Origin: a virus | Length of the DNA stretch: 26,583 nucleotides | Strand: one strand, 5' to 3' | IMG/VR virus record: IMGVR_UViG_3300033993_001126 | Span: 1-26,583 of that record | Shown: in pieces, positions 25,179 to 26,583 of the stretch | How positions within the stretch are numbered: the first letter of the stretch is position 1 | Layout of the letters: every line of letters begins with the position of its first letter | Made by a program: the position numbers and the translations under genes | Notes under the pieces: generated by a model | Databases searched by the model: none | What the model was told of the DNA's origin: nothing | What the model saw: the letters and a program-made list of their open reading frames with translations, nothing else

Positions 25179-26583
25179 TTATTTTTTAATACTTTAATCT
25201 CTTCCTTTAAAGTATCAACCTCAGTCTTTAATACTTCAATGTCTTCAATTGCTTTCTTCAACGCACTCCACATTGTTGGTACAAAGCTCCACGTATCAAG
25301 ACTTTGATAAATTGGATCACCATTTTTATCAACTGCATTTTTTTCTCCAAATACAGCTTGATTCAATCCACCATCTTGTACTTCATGTGCAATAAATCCA
25401 GATTCAACTTTTTGTAATGGATCATTAATACGAATAAATGTTTTTGGTTGAATGTTTTTAATAATTCCCCATCCATCATTATAGTTTTGTATATTGGTTT
25501 TTAATCTATAGTCAGATTGTGGCCCGGCTGGTCCGATTGGTCCTTGTCTTCCTTGAGGCCCTTGTGGTCCGATTGGTCCTTGTCTTCCTTGAGGCCCTTG
25601 TGGACCAGAAACATTGCTTGGAGCACCACTACTTCCGCTTGTTCCGCTTGATCCACTTGTTCCACTTGATCCGCTACCTCCACTTGATCCACTTGTTCCG
25701 CTTGATCCACTTGAACCACTTGTTCCACTTGATCCGCTACCTCCACTTGATCCACTTGTTCCGCTTGATCCACTTGAACCACTTGTTCCACTTGATCCGC
25801 TTGGTCCGATTGGTCCTTGTCTTCCTTGAGGCCCTTGTGGACCAGAAACATTGCTTGGAGCACCACTACTTCCGCTTGTTCCACTTGATCCACTTGTTCC
25901 GCTTGATCCACTTGATCCACTTGTTCCACTTGATCCGCTACCTCCACTTGATCCACTTGTTCCGCTTGATCCACTTGAACCACTTGTTCCACTTGATCCG
26001 CTACCTCCACTTGAACCGCTTGTTCCGCTTGAACCGCTTGGTCCGATTGGTCCTTGTCTTCCTTGAGGCCCTTGTGGACCAGAAACATTGCTTGGAGCAC
26101 CACTACTTCCGCTTGTTCCGCTTGATCCACTTGAACCGCTTGTTCCGCTTGATCCACTTGAACCGGATGTTCCGCTTGATCCACTTGAACCGGATGTTCC
26201 GCTTGATCCGCTTGAACCACTTGTTCCGCTTGAACCGCTTGAACCACTTGTTCCGCTTGAACCGCTTGGTCCGATTGGTCCTTGTCTTCCTTGAGGCCCT
26301 TGTGGTCCAGCTACGTTACTTGGAGCACCACTACTTCCACTTGTTCCGCTTGATCCACTTGAACCGGATGTTCCGCTTGATCCACTTGAACCGGATGTTC
26401 CACTTGATCCGCTTGAACCGCTTGTTCCGCTTGAACCGCTTGAACCACTTGTTCCGCTTGAACCGCTTGTTCCGCTTGAACCGCTTGGTCCGATTGGTCC
26501 TTGTCTTCCTTGAGGCCCTTGTGGACCAGAAACATTGCTTGGAGCACCACTACTTCCGCTTGTTCCGCTTGATCCACTTGAAC
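25175..26583 (-). CDS. Collagen-like tail fibre with C-terminal intramolecular chaperone (partial, 5' end off window)
   Basis: The frame is open from the right edge to a TAA at 25177-25175, with 468 full codons visible. The N-terminal part shown is Gly-X-Y repeat: GSSGTSG-type and GPQGPQGRQGPIGPSG-type triplets, broken by GAPSNV. The last 113 residues (25178-25516) form an S74-type chaperone. It starts at SDYRLKTNI (Ser and Lys of the autocleavage dyad) and has GFIAHEVQDGG and a final coiled coil (ALKKAIEDIEVLKTEVDTLK). In this family the domain drives trimer formation and then cuts itself off. A collagen-like trimeric fibre is therefore likely, with host binding elsewhere in the molecule. 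An ATG at 25366 is internal, not the true start. Its strand opposes the adjacent glycosyltransferase operon. Confidence 0.88.
   Translation of the reverse strand, partial: SSGSSGTSGSSGAPSNVSGPQGPQGRQGPIGPSGSSGTSGSSGTSGSSGSSGTSGSSGSSGTSGSSGSSGTSGSSGSSGTSGSSGAPSNVAGPQGPQGRQGPIGPSGSSGTSGSSGSSGTSGSSGSSGTSGSSGSSGTSGSSGSSGTSGSSGSSGTSGSSGAPSNVSGPQGPQGRQGPIGPSGSSGTSGSSGGSGSSGTSGSSGSSGTSGSSGGSGSSGTSGSSGSSGTSGSSGTSGSSGAPSNVSGPQGPQGRQGPIGPSGSSGTSGSSGSSGTSGSSGGSGSSGTSGSSGSSGTSGSSGGSGSSGTSGSSGTSGSSGAPSNVSGPQGPQGRQGPIGPQGPQGRQGPIGPAGPQSDYRLKTNIQNYNDGWGIIKNIQPKTFIRINDPLQKVESGFIAHEVQDGGLNQAVFGEKNAVDKNGDPIYQSLDTWSFVPTMWSALKKAIEDIEVLKTEVDTLKEEIKVLKNN
25517..26583 (-). repeat. Coding tandem repeat of collagen-like Gly-X-Y modules
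   Basis: Modules marked by GAPSNV(S/A)GPQGPQGRQGPIG occur with their GGAGC anchor at 25620, 25857, 26094, 26322 and 26541. The spacings are 237, 237, 228 and 219 bases, differing by multiples of 9 bases (three codons, one Gly-X-Y triplet). Between anchors lie GSSGTSG-type triplets, rich in Ser and Thr. The nearly identical DNA suggests recent unequal recombination or slippage; it will also be hard to assemble. Confidence 0.85.

Noticed and set aside
25175-25366. Separate 63-residue gene at the end of the fibre
   Set aside because: The frame continues upstream without a stop through the S74 domain into the collagen-like repeat; the ATG is internal.
25614-26294. Plus-strand frames rich in Pro-Leu-Asp and Val-Pro (three of about 70 residues)
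   Set aside because: They are antisense shadows of the collagen-like repeat; the minus frame gives Gly-X-Y triplets and continues into a recognisable S74 domain.
25501-26577. Minus-strand frames rich in VQADQAEQ
   Set aside because: Out-of-frame readings of the same repeat; the true fibre frame is the Gly-X-Y one, open to the window edge.
25517-26583. CRISPR-like appearance of the repeats
   Set aside because: The repeats are in-frame coding modules without unique spacers of constant length, and there are no cas genes.

Overview
The window looks like part of a large, AT-rich contractile-tailed phage genome or a close relative. The evidence is a compact tail-morphogenesis block read leftward: a gp19-like tube protein, a gp26-like chaperone, a tape measure, a gp53/LysM-like wedge protein and hub-like proteins. 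Beside it lie a family A DNA polymerase, a free-standing homing endonuclease and a collagen-like tail fibre with an S74-type chaperone end. Clear Shine-Dalgarno sequences are missing before almost every start (the best is a weak AAGGA before the tube gene). That fits Bacteroidota-type initiation, but the host cannot be fixed from this window.

Layout. 1-1146 (-): the N-terminal 382 codons of a divergent family A DNA polymerase, with a strong promoter-like sequence almost on its start codon. 1192-11910 (-): tail block, tube -> NMNAT-like enzyme -> gp26-like chaperone -> tape measure -> large tail/baseplate protein -> gp53-like -> hub-like protein -> small protein. The chaperone has a second reading frame (9292-9519), reachable only by a +1 or -2 frameshift. 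It sits just upstream of the tape measure, the classic position of frameshifted tail chaperones. A hairpin terminator follows the tube gene. 12027-13535 (+): a Vsr/PD-(D/E)XK-like homing endonuclease inserted against the direction of the block. 13516-15270 (-): a minimal nucleotidyltransferase, a HAD phosphatase and a small coiled-coil protein.

15283-25178 is a ten-gene glycan-modification island. Five genes read left (GT34-like, GT2, an autotransporter-heptosyltransferase-like enzyme with the four-cysteine iron motif, GT9 and GT4). After a divergent intergenic region, five read right (GT2-type enzymes with one 2OG-Fe(II) oxygenase among them). The island runs directly into the 3' end of the collagen-like fibre gene (25175-26583, minus, open at the window edge), whose Gly-X-Y repeats are dense in Ser and Thr.

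The most interesting idea is that the island decorates the virion. A Ser/Thr-rich collagen-like fibre, a predicted protein O-heptosyltransferase and a hydroxylase-type oxygenase side by side could form a phage-encoded fibre hydroxylation/glycosylation system. This is inference from gene content and position. Modification of host surface glycans or of another virion protein remains possible. No stretch over 300 bases lacks a gene; the longest gap is 160 bases (14832-14991). I saw no tRNA, insertion sequence or CRISPR array.
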